A stretch of DNA of 64,000 bases. Origin: Gammaproteobacteria bacterium HGW-Gammaproteobacteria-2. GTDB lineage: Bacteria > Pseudomonadota > Gammaproteobacteria > Xanthomonadales > Xanthomonadaceae. The stretch lies in assembly GCA_002840015.1 (NCBI GenBank), contig PGZE01000010.1:1-64000 (forward strand). The letters run 5' to 3'. The position numbers and the translations under genes were made by a program. Position 1 is the stretch's first letter, and each line of letters opens with the position of its first letter. Of this stretch, positions 7,979 through 16,981 are shown piece after piece. The notes below the pieces were generated by a model. The model was not told the origin of the DNA and ran no database searches. It worked only from the letters and a program-made list of their open reading frames with translations.

Positions 7979-8431
7979 ATGAAGACGAATACGTCATTGC
8001 ACCGGGCAGCGAGCGCTGCACGCGCGGCGCTTGCCGATCTGTTGGCCGAGATGCCCGCACCGGCACCAAAGCTGGCGGGCGCGCTGGAAATCATCCGGCA
8101 AATACTGGCCGACATCGAGGCCGGGCAGCATCCGCCGGGCCCGCAGATGCGCACTATGCCGGCGCAGGTGACGCAGTGCGAAGCTGCTGCAACCAAGGCA
8201 GGCGAGCGCAGGACGTACTTTGGGTTGCTAGTCCACGAGAACGGGCTGATCAACCTCGACGACATCAAACAGTTGCCGTTTTATGCGTTTTGGCTGAACA
8301 GTGCGGCCAGCTCAACGATGCCCGTCAACGCAGACGGCGAATGGGTTTATCGCCATGATTGGGAGGCGTTCGCCCGATTGTTTGTCCGTACTGGACGCCA
8401 TCGCTTCAGCGCCATGAGTGCCGATGGGTGA
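7979..8431 (+). CDS. Hypothetical protein, 150 residues
   Basis: No family is recognised. The N-terminal 55 residues are Ala-rich helical sequence with an 'ALEIIRQILADIEAG' amphipathic helix. The C-terminal half is mixed and aromatic (FYAFWLNSAAS, YRHDWEAFARLFV). The ATG at 7979 is set by GAGG directly upstream (AGGATCACGAGG). It lies 94 bases after the exoribonuclease gene on the same strand and may belong to the same unit. Confidence 0.55.
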   Translation: MKTNTSLHRAASAARAALADLLAEMPAPAPKLAGALEIIRQILADIEAGQHPPGPQMRTMPAQVTQCEAAATKAGERRTYFGLLVHENGLINLDDIKQLPFYAFWLNSAASSTMPVNADGEWVYRHDWEAFARLFVRTGRHRFSAMSADG

Positions 8432-8639
8432 CGCAGGGCATGCCGTGTGCGGTCCGATATCTTCGGAAAAACATTGCCTTTGAAGCCGAGCTTTCAGCGC
8501 TGAAAGATACGCGCAAATGAACACGCACCGCAAGGCACTGGCGCGCTATCACGCGGCACGCGATCAGCATCTGAGCGGGCATGAGCGAGCAGCGGGGGTA
8601 GGCGGTGCCGTCGGCACCGATGCCTAGCCCACGGCCGAT

Positions 8640-9296
8640 TCATCGCAACGTGTTAGCGCACACCCGGTCGAAGATGATGATCGCAAGCTGCGAGCAAGCC
8701 GTTTTGGCGCTCTGCCAGTGATGCCAACGGGGATCGAGGTTTGCGTACTCGCAAGGTCTGGTTTCTTCCACGTCGTAGGGCTGCGCGTTGGCAAGCTGAA
8801 CCTGCAACTGTTGTAACGGTGATTCTCCGTTGGCTTGCTGGTAGAGCCGGTCGAATGATTGCAATGCGAGCGCAACGTCCGCATCGCCGAGGTGATCGGC
8901 CAAGGCCAGGAAGTCGAGGTAATCGCGCATGGCATTGCGCTTGAGGATCAGCACCCCTTTAATGCGCAGAACCTCAGCCTTGCTCGGGACGGTGATTCGC
9001 GCACCGCTGTAGTCCATGACCGCCGTTTCCAGTGGCTCGTCGCGGATCAGCTGGCGCACTCCGGTTTCGATGCCATCGAGGTTTCCGAGGATTTCAACGG
9101 GTCGTTGCACGCGGGCCGTTTTCAAGCCAGCGACAGACTCAAGCTGGGCCAGCACCGCATCCAAGCGAGTAAGATTGGCGCGAAATGCCGAGGCAGTTTC
9201 GCCGCCCAGCACGGCATCCGGCACGATGCGCTGGAGCCTTGCCACGCAAGACAAGGCGCGTTCCCAGTCAGGTAGCGGTGCGGTGTGCTTCGGCAT
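8640..9296 (-). CDS. AbiEii-like nucleotidyltransferase, probably inactive
   Basis: A 218-residue protein. The segment from 'ILGNLDGIETGVRQLIRDEPLE' through 'VPSKAEVLRIKGVLILKRN' and 'RDYLDFLALADHLGDA' matches the AbiEii/DUF-type nucleotidyltransferase toxins found in toxin-antitoxin pairs. In the family the 'GGTAS' turn is followed by an R.S.D.D metal-binding segment. Here 'VLGGETASAF' runs straight into 'RANLTRLDAVLAQLE', so the catalytic Asp pair appears deleted. The start at 9296 overlaps the upstream gene by 29 bases and has no Shine-Dalgarno, suggesting translational coupling. Confidence 0.6.
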   Translation of the reverse strand: MPKHTAPLPDWERALSCVARLQRIVPDAVLGGETASAFRANLTRLDAVLAQLESVAGLKTARVQRPVEILGNLDGIETGVRQLIRDEPLETAVMDYSGARITVPSKAEVLRIKGVLILKRNAMRDYLDFLALADHLGDADVALALQSFDRLYQQANGESPLQQLQVQLANAQPYDVEETRPCEYANLDPRWHHWQSAKTACSQLAIIIFDRVCANTLR

Positions 9297-9495
9297 AGTG
9301 CAACGAGAAGTGGTGGCGTTGCGCGTAAGGATCACAAGCGTGGGCGCGGCAGACACGCGCCACTTTGTCGAGCAAGGCGTGGTTGGCCAGGACCGCCCGT
9401 CGCAGTTCGGCCCAGTCATCCCAGTCGCCACGCGAGATCACATCGTCGATGGCGGCGAGGGTGAAGCGCTGATGGTTGAGGTGTCGATGGCGCAT
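9268..9495 (-). CDS. Small protein upstream of the AbiEii-like gene (putative antitoxin)
   Basis: A 75-residue protein reading 'HLNHQRFTLAAIDDVISRGD', then 'WDDWAELRRAVL' and 'CDPYAQRHHF', a pattern I associate with small proteins encoded just before AbiEii-type nucleotidyltransferase genes. The ATG at 9495 is chosen; a TTG three codons upstream is also possible. It overlaps the toxin-like gene, as usual for antitoxin-toxin pairs. The assignment as antitoxin is by position and is not proven. Confidence 0.55.
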   Translation of the reverse strand: MRHRHLNHQRFTLAAIDDVISRGDWDDWAELRRAVLANHALLDKVARVCRAHACDPYAQRHHFSLHYAEAHRTAT

Positions 9496-9653
9496 GGCGG
9501 TCAATAATCGAACGTGAGTGGCGCCGCGTCATAGTGACACACACACCGCCTGTGCCGAGGCGTGGGTGCAAGCCGAATTGTTTTGTGATGCCTATGTCGC
9601 CATGCGTATATCGCCACGTTGCGTTCCACAGGCGTGTTTGCAAGTATTGCGCC

Positions 9654-9962
9654 ATGAGCGTCAATGATCATCATCGCCTCGACCAACGCAGCCTCGCCCT
9701 GCATCAGGCCATAGCCGGCGCGCTGCGGCGCGATCCGAGCCTGGTGCAGAAGGCAAAGGGCAATCTGGATCGTTGGGAGAAAACGGCGCCGGGCCCGTGG
9801 ATCGCCGAATGGCGTGCCGTGTTGGACGGGCCCTTTGATGCGCTGCTTGCGCTGCTGGTGGCGTCGGATGAAAACGCGGTTCGCATGCGTCAATCGAGCC
9901 CATTCGCCGGCGTGCTCACTGAGGCTGAACGCAGGGCGATCTATAAATCGCATGCGGTTTGA
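9654..9962 (+). CDS. Small conserved protein of the toxin-antitoxin-associated type
   Basis: A 102-residue protein reading 'DQRSLALHQAIAGALRRDPS', then 'NLDRWEKTAPGPWIAEW' and 'MRQSSPFAGVLTEAERRAIY'. From memory this belongs to a widespread small family usually placed beside a nucleotidyltransferase-type gene and treated as its antitoxin. No matching partner follows; the next 475 bases look decayed, so it may be an orphan. The ATG at 9654 is the first codon of the conserved region. It is divergent from the AbiEii-like pair. Confidence 0.55.
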   Translation: MSVNDHHRLDQRSLALHQAIAGALRRDPSLVQKAKGNLDRWEKTAPGPWIAEWRAVLDGPFDALLALLVASDENAVRMRQSSPFAGVLTEAERRAIYKSHAV

Positions 9963-10437
9963 GCACTTCGAAAAGTGGATCCGTTGACTCAAGTCAACGA
10001 AACGGGCTTATGCACCGTGCATAAAACCGCCGATGAGGCGATCGCTGCTTTTGGACTGCTGCCGATCTCCCCAGGAAAGAATATCTTCGCTTGGTCATGG
10101 CACTCCTTCTTGACCATGATCGGCCTTCTTGGAAGTGGCCGCGTTAACAGGGTAGAACCCACCAGCAAGTTCATGGGCGATTCCGTGACAGGTGTGCGCT
10201 ACCTTTCGTATCGCGCCGATCCATGACGGCGGTCGCGGCAGACGCTGCATGACCTACTGGCCGGACGAACGGGGAATCCTGGAAATGGCTTTGCGTGTCG
10301 GCAAGCTTGCGGGTACTAACCAGTTGCAGTGGCTGCGCGTGCAGCGGGACATCGAATGGTGGCATGCCGAGCGCGAAACTTCCGGCGAACTGCGCCAGAT
10401 CAAGCAGGCGGCTACTGGATGCACTTCAGTGCCAGCG
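9963..10437. other. Intergenic DNA with possible gene debris
   Basis: No intact gene is seen. A plus-strand stretch at about 10250-10420 has coding-like composition ('ALRVGKLAGTNQLQWLRVQR') but no start site or recognised domain. It may be debris of the missing partner of the gene at 9654. Confidence 0.35.
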
Positions 10438-11370
10438 CTACGCGGTATTCATCGACAGCCCATTCAACCGTGTTGGGCTGAACAGCCGGTACAACACTCC
10501 AAGCACGATCCCGGCGAGGGCGCCGCTGACATGCGCCATGTAGTCGATGTTGCTGCTGCCATCGTCGTGATTCAGGTCGTAGACGTTCCAGCCGAGGAAC
10601 CATAGCGAAACCCACATTACCGGGATACTGAAGCGGCGCACCCACAGTAGAAACCAGAACAAGCACCAGATCCGTGCGCGCGGCAGCAGGGTAGTAAGCA
10701 ACGCCATCATGCCCATCGCCACCCCGGACAGACCGATGCTCGGCAGGGCATTGCCCGCCACCACGCTGTAGCTGTAGGCCAGGCTGCTGACGACTGCCAT
10801 CAGCACGATCGACACGGCGAAATGCATTGAGCCCAACGCACTTTCGACTGCGGACGCGAAAATAAAGAAGAAGAACAAATTGCCCAGCAGGTGCTCCCAA
10901 TCCGCGTGCGCGAAGGCTGAGCTGATCATGCGCAGAAAGCTGTACTGTAGTGGGTTGTATTGCAATGTTTCAGTCAGAGGCTTGGGTACCTGCGCCTCGA
11001 AGTCCGCGAAGCCTCGCGATAACTTGCTGCGCAGGTAATTGAGGTTTTGCTCGCGGTCGCGATAGAACACCTGGCTGCGGGCCGCGCCCGCCATTTCGGC
11101 GATTACCGGCTCCGGTTCGGGGCTGTTGCGCAAACGCAGGTACACGGTGATGCAGGCGTTGCGGGTGTCGCCGGCATCGGCGACGCTGCGCAGGATCGCC
11201 GCGAGATTGGGTTCCAATGCCCGGGTACAGTATGCCGTCGCCTTGCGCTCATACGCCGCATCCGACTTCAATTGCGACATGAATGTGGCCAGACTGACCA
11301 GGCAGACGAGGATGGTGAGATACGGGACACGATACAGACTGACATCGAGCTTGTAGGGGATGAATACCAT
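10438..11370 (-). CDS. Rhomboid-family intramembrane serine protease
   Basis: A 310-residue multi-pass membrane protein. A first hydrophobic segment at 17-34 is followed by a polar domain of about 110 residues, probably periplasmic, and then the rhomboid core: 'AHADWEHLLGN' (H160-N164), 'GLSGVAMG' with the nucleophile S215, and 'AHVSGALAG' with H280, the catalytic Ser-His dyad. It cleaves substrates within the membrane. The ATG at 11370 follows AGGAG at suitable distance. The long insert between the first helix and the core is unusual for small bacterial rhomboids. Confidence 0.9.
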   Translation of the reverse strand: MVFIPYKLDVSLYRVPYLTILVCLVSLATFMSQLKSDAAYERKATAYCTRALEPNLAAILRSVADAGDTRNACITVYLRLRNSPEPEPVIAEMAGAARSQVFYRDREQNLNYLRSKLSRGFADFEAQVPKPLTETLQYNPLQYSFLRMISSAFAHADWEHLLGNLFFFFIFASAVESALGSMHFAVSIVLMAVVSSLAYSYSVVAGNALPSIGLSGVAMGMMALLTTLLPRARIWCLFWFLLWVRRFSIPVMWVSLWFLGWNVYDLNHDDGSSNIDYMAHVSGALAGIVLGVLYRLFSPTRLNGLSMNTA

Positions 11371-11815
11371 GTTGAATCTCCTGGCGTCGTGTCGCGTGGT
11401 GCGCAATCGTTACCTCGGCATCAAAGTATTCTCGCCCCTGATCTTTCAGTGCATAAGGCTGGCTCTTGCGGGGGGAGTGCACGAGTTGACGTACAAGGTT
11501 CCAATAACGCAATTGACCGGGCTTCATCCTCTGCTCCCTACGTTACTTCCCAGGGTACCGCTATAATTTGGTATCGCGGCTCCAATCAAGATGCACCAGC
11601 TCGTGCCCTTCATGATGTTCCGTCTCCGTTAAGATCGGGCGATGTTGACCGGTCTCACCAGCGGCGTTTAAGGATGCTCTGAGCAAGTCAGTCACCATTG
11701 AAAGCGGTAGGCGTTGACTGTACAACTGAATGCAGTCGCTGGTCACCCGGCCGACGCCCTGTCGATCCTTTAGCCGTCGGAGTTCGAGTCGGTTCAACCC
11801 TTTTCGGAGTCAGAA
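11371..11815. other. Divergent intergenic region between rhomboid and the giant glycosyltransferase gene
   Basis: About 445 bases without a convincing gene. A minus-strand frame from 11527 has a plausible ribosome binding site but overlaps the rhomboid start by about 120 bases. No strong promoter is visible for either flanking gene. Confidence 0.35.
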
Positions 11816-14800
11816 TTGAAGCGTGTTTGCTTGCCTGCTGCCGGGCACCTTGTAGTGCTGGTTGCTACCGCCAATCGAGCTGAGTTGCTCGGATCCCGTT
11901 GTTTCCCTTCGATCATCAACCAGACCCAGTCATTCGATCGGCTCGTGCTGGTCGATGATTCAGACGATGCCGATCAGTCTAGGCAGGTGGAGGCACTTGT
12001 CCATCAGCAGACCATAGCGATCGATTTGCTCCGCAATCGCCGCACTCGGGGAGCCGCTGGCGCCTGGAATACAGGCATTGACCATATTGCCAGGCAGTTT
12101 TCGGACCCGTCGGCCGTCCATATTGCCATCCTTGATGATGATGACGCGTGGGAGCCAGACTACTTGGAGAAGGCGATATCTGCGCTTCAAAGTGGCGCTG
12201 AGGTGGTCGCATCGGCCTTTCAGCGGATCGTGGATCAGGATCCAGTGCGGCTGGTCATTCCGCCAGCCGAGCTGACGGCCGAACCATTCATGGTTGGCAA
12301 TCCGGGCATCCAGGCAAGCAATCTGATCGTGCGACTGGATCGTTTGCTGGAAGCCGGCGGCTTCGATGAAGCCCTGCGTAGTTGCACCGATCGTGACCTG
12401 TGCATTCGGCTGGCGCGAACGTGTGGCGGTGCTTATTCCCGAATCGAAAACGCCACGGTTCGACATTACGCCTGCTCGAACAGGCCGCGTATCAGTACAC
12501 CTCGATCACCTGCGCGGATGAACGGCCTTGATGTTTTTTTTGCGAAGTACCGGCCGCAAATGTCATTGCAACAGCGCATCGATTTCGAGCACAGAGCGCT
12601 CAGCTATTTCGGTTGGGCTCCATCCAGTGCGGCCAACGCCAACGGCAATGTTGCGCCCATGACAGAAAGATCCTCCGAAACTGTTCAGGGGAGTACTCAA
12701 CTCGTCGTTGGGCTCATAGCGGACGACCGTCGAGTGGAATCTGTCGGCGGTCTTCTCGAAGACATCCTCCAACTCCAGGACGAATCGGGATTGGCCGGGG
12801 TGGACGTGCTCATCCTTGAAAATGGCACCGATCGATCGGCGTCGTCCAATCTCGCCCAATTGGTGGCCAGGGTTCGGCAACAGGGATTACGGGTACACCT
12901 GATCGATCGGGAGAGTCAGTGCGACGCTGCAACCGATGGCGATCTGGCGAGTGGGCACTATGAGGATATCGAACGATTGAGCATCGGCCCGGCCCGGACG
13001 GCTTTGCAGACGTATCTCTACCACTTCGCAATGGCCCGGCCAGGCTCGGTGGTCTGGATCATCGACGACGACATGCGCTTGACTCCGTTGATCGAGGGCG
13101 CCGACGGACATCAGCGATGCCGTATTCCGCTGGCAGCTCAGCTCCAGATATTGCGGCAACAAGATGTTGCGATTGCGATTGGTCGATACACCGGGGCCGC
13201 GCCACTGCCTGCCATGTCGACAGTGCGGGTTCAACTCGTCGATCTCTTGGCCAGCCTGCGTTGGCTCATGGTTTTGGATGCAGATGCAGCGTTGCCCGAT
13301 ACTACGGGCCACAACCGTGAATTGCGACGTGACCGGAGGGACTATTACTACGACCTGTCGCATCACGAGACTGACCGATTGGAGACTCCATTCTTGCTGG
13401 AGCCAGCATTTGCCGGCGAGACCGTAGCCCAGGCCAGTGCTCGCCTGTGCGCCTGTGCTGATCGCATCCTCGCTGGCGAACAGGTGTTCCGGCCCTTGGT
13501 GCTGGATGCGCATGAGGTCGTTGCAATGCATTCCGATGCCGATCTCAATCGCGGAGGCAATACGTTCGTTTTCGATATTCAGGCACTTCGCGATGCACCC
13601 AATGCCGTTCCTGAGATAGCCGGGCGCCCGACCAGACGATCAGACATGATTTGGGCGTTGTTACAACGAGCCCAATTTGGCCGCACCGTGGTCACGGTCC
13701 CCATTGGCGTCTATCACGATCGCAGCGGTTTGCCAGCGCCGATCGTCCTTGACGAGCAGTCCATCGCTGACGACATTCGCGGCTTTGCTCTGTTCAGCGC
13801 ACTCAAGGACGACTTGCTTGATGGTTGCACGGGTATTGGCGAGCGTTCCGAGAAATACCTGGAAGAAAGGCTGGCCGCCTTCCGACTCTCGTTCCATCGC
13901 ATCCGTGGATTGGCCAGAGAACTGGAGCAGCTGGCCAACTCGGCGCCTGCCGGGCTCCCGTATCCGCAGTTCTGGGATGATTTCGCGAAACGTATTCTCC
14001 GCTTGTATGCAATCGACGTTCTGGTTCGGATCGAGCAACAAGTGCGTCTCCTCACCTGTTGCCAAGTGCATGATTTCAAGACGCGATTGCCTGAGGTGAT
14101 TGCCGATCACCAGAACCGTTTGGCGAAGTCCAGCGTTATCCACATCCAGTTGCAGAAACAGCGCGTCGCCAATGCACGCAGCGCGGTTGATGCACTCAAT
14201 ATTCAGCATGGCAGTCTGCGTGTGCTGGGCCACGGTTGCGAGGGCGTGGTGTTGGCCGACGCCGACACCGTTTTCAAGGTATTCGACCTCTGGACGCCAC
14301 AAGACTCAGCGCGCGCGCAATCTTTGCTGCCGCGGCTGATCGGTCGCTGGGCAGATGCACGCTCGTTGTATCCGCTGCAAGCATGGAAAGCGATTGGCCA
14401 TCAACATGTCCTGATATACCCCTACCAAGACAGCCAGCCTTTTACCGGTGGCAATGGTCCTGGCCTGGTCGACTTGCTGGTCGAGTGTCATCGCCACGGG
14501 CTCATATGCCGCAACATTCACCCAAAGAACCTCCGCGTCGTAGATCGGGTGGTCCGCTTGATCGACTACGGCCGCGACCTGTACGTATCCGAAGCGGTGG
14601 CAGACTTCAAGGTTGAGTTCGTCGCCATGTGCCGGCGAGCCTTTTTGTCTTGGCGCTGGTGGCATCGGAATGATCTGGACGGATTGCTGCACAAAAGCAT
14701 TCGGGATCACGATCTGCCTGAACTGGAGGGATTCGAATACTTCCTGAGCGCGGTATATCAAGTGCTTGGCCTGTCCGTGCCAATGGATCCGGTTGAAGCC

Positions 14801-16981
14801 CGGGCTGTTGAACTACAGCCTGGCCGCGTGCTGGACTACGGGTGCGGCAAGGCAAAGCTTGCACTGCGCCTGGCGGCATTGGGAGCGGAGGTCGTTGCAT
14901 ATGACCCCGATCCGAACTTGCGTGCGCGACTCAACAGTCGTACTGAAACCGGGTTTAATCCCGTATTTACTGCCGATGCAGCCTGCGCCGTCGGTCCCTA
15001 CGACTTGGTTGTCTGCCGGCGGGTGGCGTGCCTTCTGGAAGATGCCCAGCTTGAGGCACTGCTCGCAGACCTGCGACGTAGCGTCGCGCCAACGGGGCGG
15101 GTGCTGTTTGCACTTTGTCATCCCGTGTATGCACCGCGATGTGCAACGCCGGAAGCAACCCCCCTGAATCCGCACGATGGTGATTCGGAACGAACGTTTT
15201 TGTGGGAGAAGCTTCACCGGCATACCGGTCGCCGGCTCGGGGAGATACACCGACCCGAGCGCCAGTTGCGTCGATTGCTCGGACGTGCGGGTTTTCGAAT
15301 CGTCGAACGCGCCGAGCGGCGCTCGATCGACATGGAACGCTTTGAGCCTATCGCGGACCTCTTGATGTTTGAGCTGGAGCCGGTAGAGGTACCCATGGTG
15401 AGCCTGCTCATAAAGGCATGCGCCATGGACGCGCGAAACCTCGCTGTCCACGTCAGGCATTTGGTAAGCCAACTCGAACAGCCGCGTGTATTCAAAGAAG
15501 TACTGCTGACTCTGGATGCGAAAAAGAACAACTTCTTGCGGCAACATGGTCTATCCGACTATGCCTGCTTGCTGCGAGAGGCAGAGGTTCTTCGCAATGA
15601 GGGCTGGATCGACCGGATCGTCATTGGCCCTTTGCCTGGGGATGCTGCTGCCGCGCTAAACAGGTCTTGGCTAGGCCATGACTGCACTGATACTCATGCC
15701 ATCAACGGGGCCCAGCTGTCTTCGACGCTTGCGGGATTTGAAGCATGCGCAACGCGTTACCTGTTGCATGCCGACGTCGACGTGATGATCGGCCGCCACG
15801 ACTCCAGTCACGATTACTTGCAGGAAATGCTCGAATCGTTGCGAGAAGACCCGATGGCTGTCACCACTGCGTTCAACATCGCCCAAGACAACAATCGGCC
15901 TTACACATCGGATTCGACTGCCGGACCATGGCGTACAGAGTCCCGGATTGGCCTCGTTGACTTGGTGCGCATGCGCGCCTTGCTCCCGTTTCCATCCGCC
16001 TTGTCGAGAAATGACCCACCCATGGCTTGGCATCGTGCCCTCGACCTGGCTGTTGCACAGGGGCAATGCAGCTCGTTGCGGGGCGGCGACCGGCGCACTT
16101 TATTTGTGCATCCCCCCAATAGCCGCAAACAGGATGCTCGGTTGTGGTTTCAGGTGCTGGGACAGATCGAGGTCGGCCAGATACCGGATTGTCAGGTCGG
16201 TGAGGTGGATTGGGTGGGCGAGGGCGTGGATTGGCTGACGCCAAGGCGCTTTGAGCCATTCGTATTCATAATCGCCGGACGCAATGTGGCCCCCGGGCGT
16301 TTCCGTCGCTGTCTTGAATCCATCCTGAGGCAACGGCGCGATGATTGGGGCGCCATCGTGATTGACGACGCATCGACACCCGCATGGGCCGATGAAATAG
16401 CCTTGCTTTGTCAGCCCCATGCGCAGCGAATCACATTTCTTCGCAATCGCATGAGAATGGGGTTGCTCGCCAACATGACCCAGGCCATACGGCACCACTG
16501 CGGTAACCCTGCGACGGTGATCATCACCCTGGACGCTGACGACTGCCTGATCGGCGATCAGGTGCTTGATACGGTCTGCGCACAGTACAACGACGGCGCC
16601 GATGTCACCGTGGGTACGATGCTGCGGACCGACAAGCAATGCGATTACCCGGTCACTTTTGCGACGCCTCGCAATTGTCGTGGCGGAAACGTTTGGCAGC
16701 ATCTACGAACTTTCAGAAAGCGGCTTTTTGACGCCATTCCCGACGCGCAACTGCGGCAAGATGGCTGCTATATCGATCTTTCAACCGATTGGGCGTTTAT
16801 GTTGCCAATCGTCGAGATCGCCAGTCAGCCGCGTCATATCCAGACGCCTTTATACCTGCATGAACCTTCTGGTAGACGCGACGCCGAAAACAAGATCGCA
16901 CGGGAGGCGGTGATCGCACGGCTCGTTGCCCTACCACCGCTAGCTCGTCAGACTGAGCCATCAACATCTGGTGTCACATGA
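11816..16981 (+). CDS. Giant multidomain glycosyltransferase / kinase-like / methyltransferase fusion
   Basis: A 1721-residue protein. Residues ~10-220 form a GT2 domain (VLVDDSDD; ILDDDD near 106-109). Residues ~292-640 form a second glycosyltransferase-like domain (WIIDDDMR near 416, RGGNTFVFD near 578). Residues ~796-930 look kinase-like: Gly-rich loop LGHGCEGVV, Lys in VFKVFD, loop ICRNIHPKNL with Asn where the catalytic Asp is expected, and DYG for DFG. Residues ~1005-1165 form a Rossmann methyltransferase (VLDYGCGKAKLA). Residues ~1190-1465 form a third glycosyltransferase-like domain (HADVDVM), and ~1479-1700 a second GT2 domain (IIAGRNVAPG, LDADD). There is no signal peptide. The TTG start at 11816 is set by GGAG at 11806-11809. 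The stop overlaps the next gene in ATGA. The likely role is building and capping a glycan; the chemistry is inferred. Confidence 0.8.
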   Translation: MKRVCLPAAGHLVVLVATANRAELLGSRCFPSIINQTQSFDRLVLVDDSDDADQSRQVEALVHQQTIAIDLLRNRRTRGAAGAWNTGIDHIARQFSDPSAVHIAILDDDDAWEPDYLEKAISALQSGAEVVASAFQRIVDQDPVRLVIPPAELTAEPFMVGNPGIQASNLIVRLDRLLEAGGFDEALRSCTDRDLCIRLARTCGGAYSRIENATVRHYACSNRPRISTPRSPARMNGLDVFFAKYRPQMSLQQRIDFEHRALSYFGWAPSSAANANGNVAPMTERSSETVQGSTQLVVGLIADDRRVESVGGLLEDILQLQDESGLAGVDVLILENGTDRSASSNLAQLVARVRQQGLRVHLIDRESQCDAATDGDLASGHYEDIERLSIGPARTALQTYLYHFAMARPGSVVWIIDDDMRLTPLIEGADGHQRCRIPLAAQLQILRQQDVAIAIGRYTGAAPLPAMSTVRVQLVDLLASLRWLMVLDADAALPDTTGHNRELRRDRRDYYYDLSHHETDRLETPFLLEPAFAGETVAQASARLCACADRILAGEQVFRPLVLDAHEVVAMHSDADLNRGGNTFVFDIQALRDAPNAVPEIAGRPTRRSDMIWALLQRAQFGRTVVTVPIGVYHDRSGLPAPIVLDEQSIADDIRGFALFSALKDDLLDGCTGIGERSEKYLEERLAAFRLSFHRIRGLARELEQLANSAPAGLPYPQFWDDFAKRILRLYAIDVLVRIEQQVRLLTCCQVHDFKTRLPEVIADHQNRLAKSSVIHIQLQKQRVANARSAVDALNIQHGSLRVLGHGCEGVVLADADTVFKVFDLWTPQDSARAQSLLPRLIGRWADARSLYPLQAWKAIGHQHVLIYPYQDSQPFTGGNGPGLVDLLVECHRHGLICRNIHPKNLRVVDRVVRLIDYGRDLYVSEAVADFKVEFVAMCRRAFLSWRWWHRNDLDGLLHKSIRDHDLPELEGFEYFLSAVYQVLGLSVPMDPVEARAVELQPGRVLDYGCGKAKLALRLAALGAEVVAYDPDPNLRARLNSRTETGFNPVFTADAACAVGPYDLVVCRRVACLLEDAQLEALLADLRRSVAPTGRVLFALCHPVYAPRCATPEATPLNPHDGDSERTFLWEKLHRHTGRRLGEIHRPERQLRRLLGRAGFRIVERAERRSIDMERFEPIADLLMFELEPVEVPMVSLLIKACAMDARNLAVHVRHLVSQLEQPRVFKEVLLTLDAKKNNFLRQHGLSDYACLLREAEVLRNEGWIDRIVIGPLPGDAAAALNRSWLGHDCTDTHAINGAQLSSTLAGFEACATRYLLHADVDVMIGRHDSSHDYLQEMLESLREDPMAVTTAFNIAQDNNRPYTSDSTAGPWRTESRIGLVDLVRMRALLPFPSALSRNDPPMAWHRALDLAVAQGQCSSLRGGDRRTLFVHPPNSRKQDARLWFQVLGQIEVGQIPDCQVGEVDWVGEGVDWLTPRRFEPFVFIIAGRNVAPGRFRRCLESILRQRRDDWGAIVIDDASTPAWADEIALLCQPHAQRITFLRNRMRMGLLANMTQAIRHHCGNPATVIITLDADDCLIGDQVLDTVCAQYNDGADVTVGTMLRTDKQCDYPVTFATPRNCRGGNVWQHLRTFRKRLFDAIPDAQLRQDGCYIDLSTDWAFMLPIVEIASQPRHIQTPLYLHEPSGRRDAENKIAREAVIARLVALPPLARQTEPSTSGVT

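Noticed and set aside
8517-8627. Plus-strand ORF of 36 codons starting MNTHRKALARYH
   Set aside because: It has no ribosome binding site and no recognisable family; possible but not supportable.
11249-11527. Minus-strand ORF with a plausible ribosome binding site upstream of the rhomboid gene
   Set aside because: It overlaps the rhomboid start by about 120 bases in another frame and has no recognised similarity.
11765-11800. GTTCGAGTC resembling a tRNA T-arm, possible attachment site
   Set aside because: No acceptor or anticodon arms can be built around it and no duplicated copy was seen.
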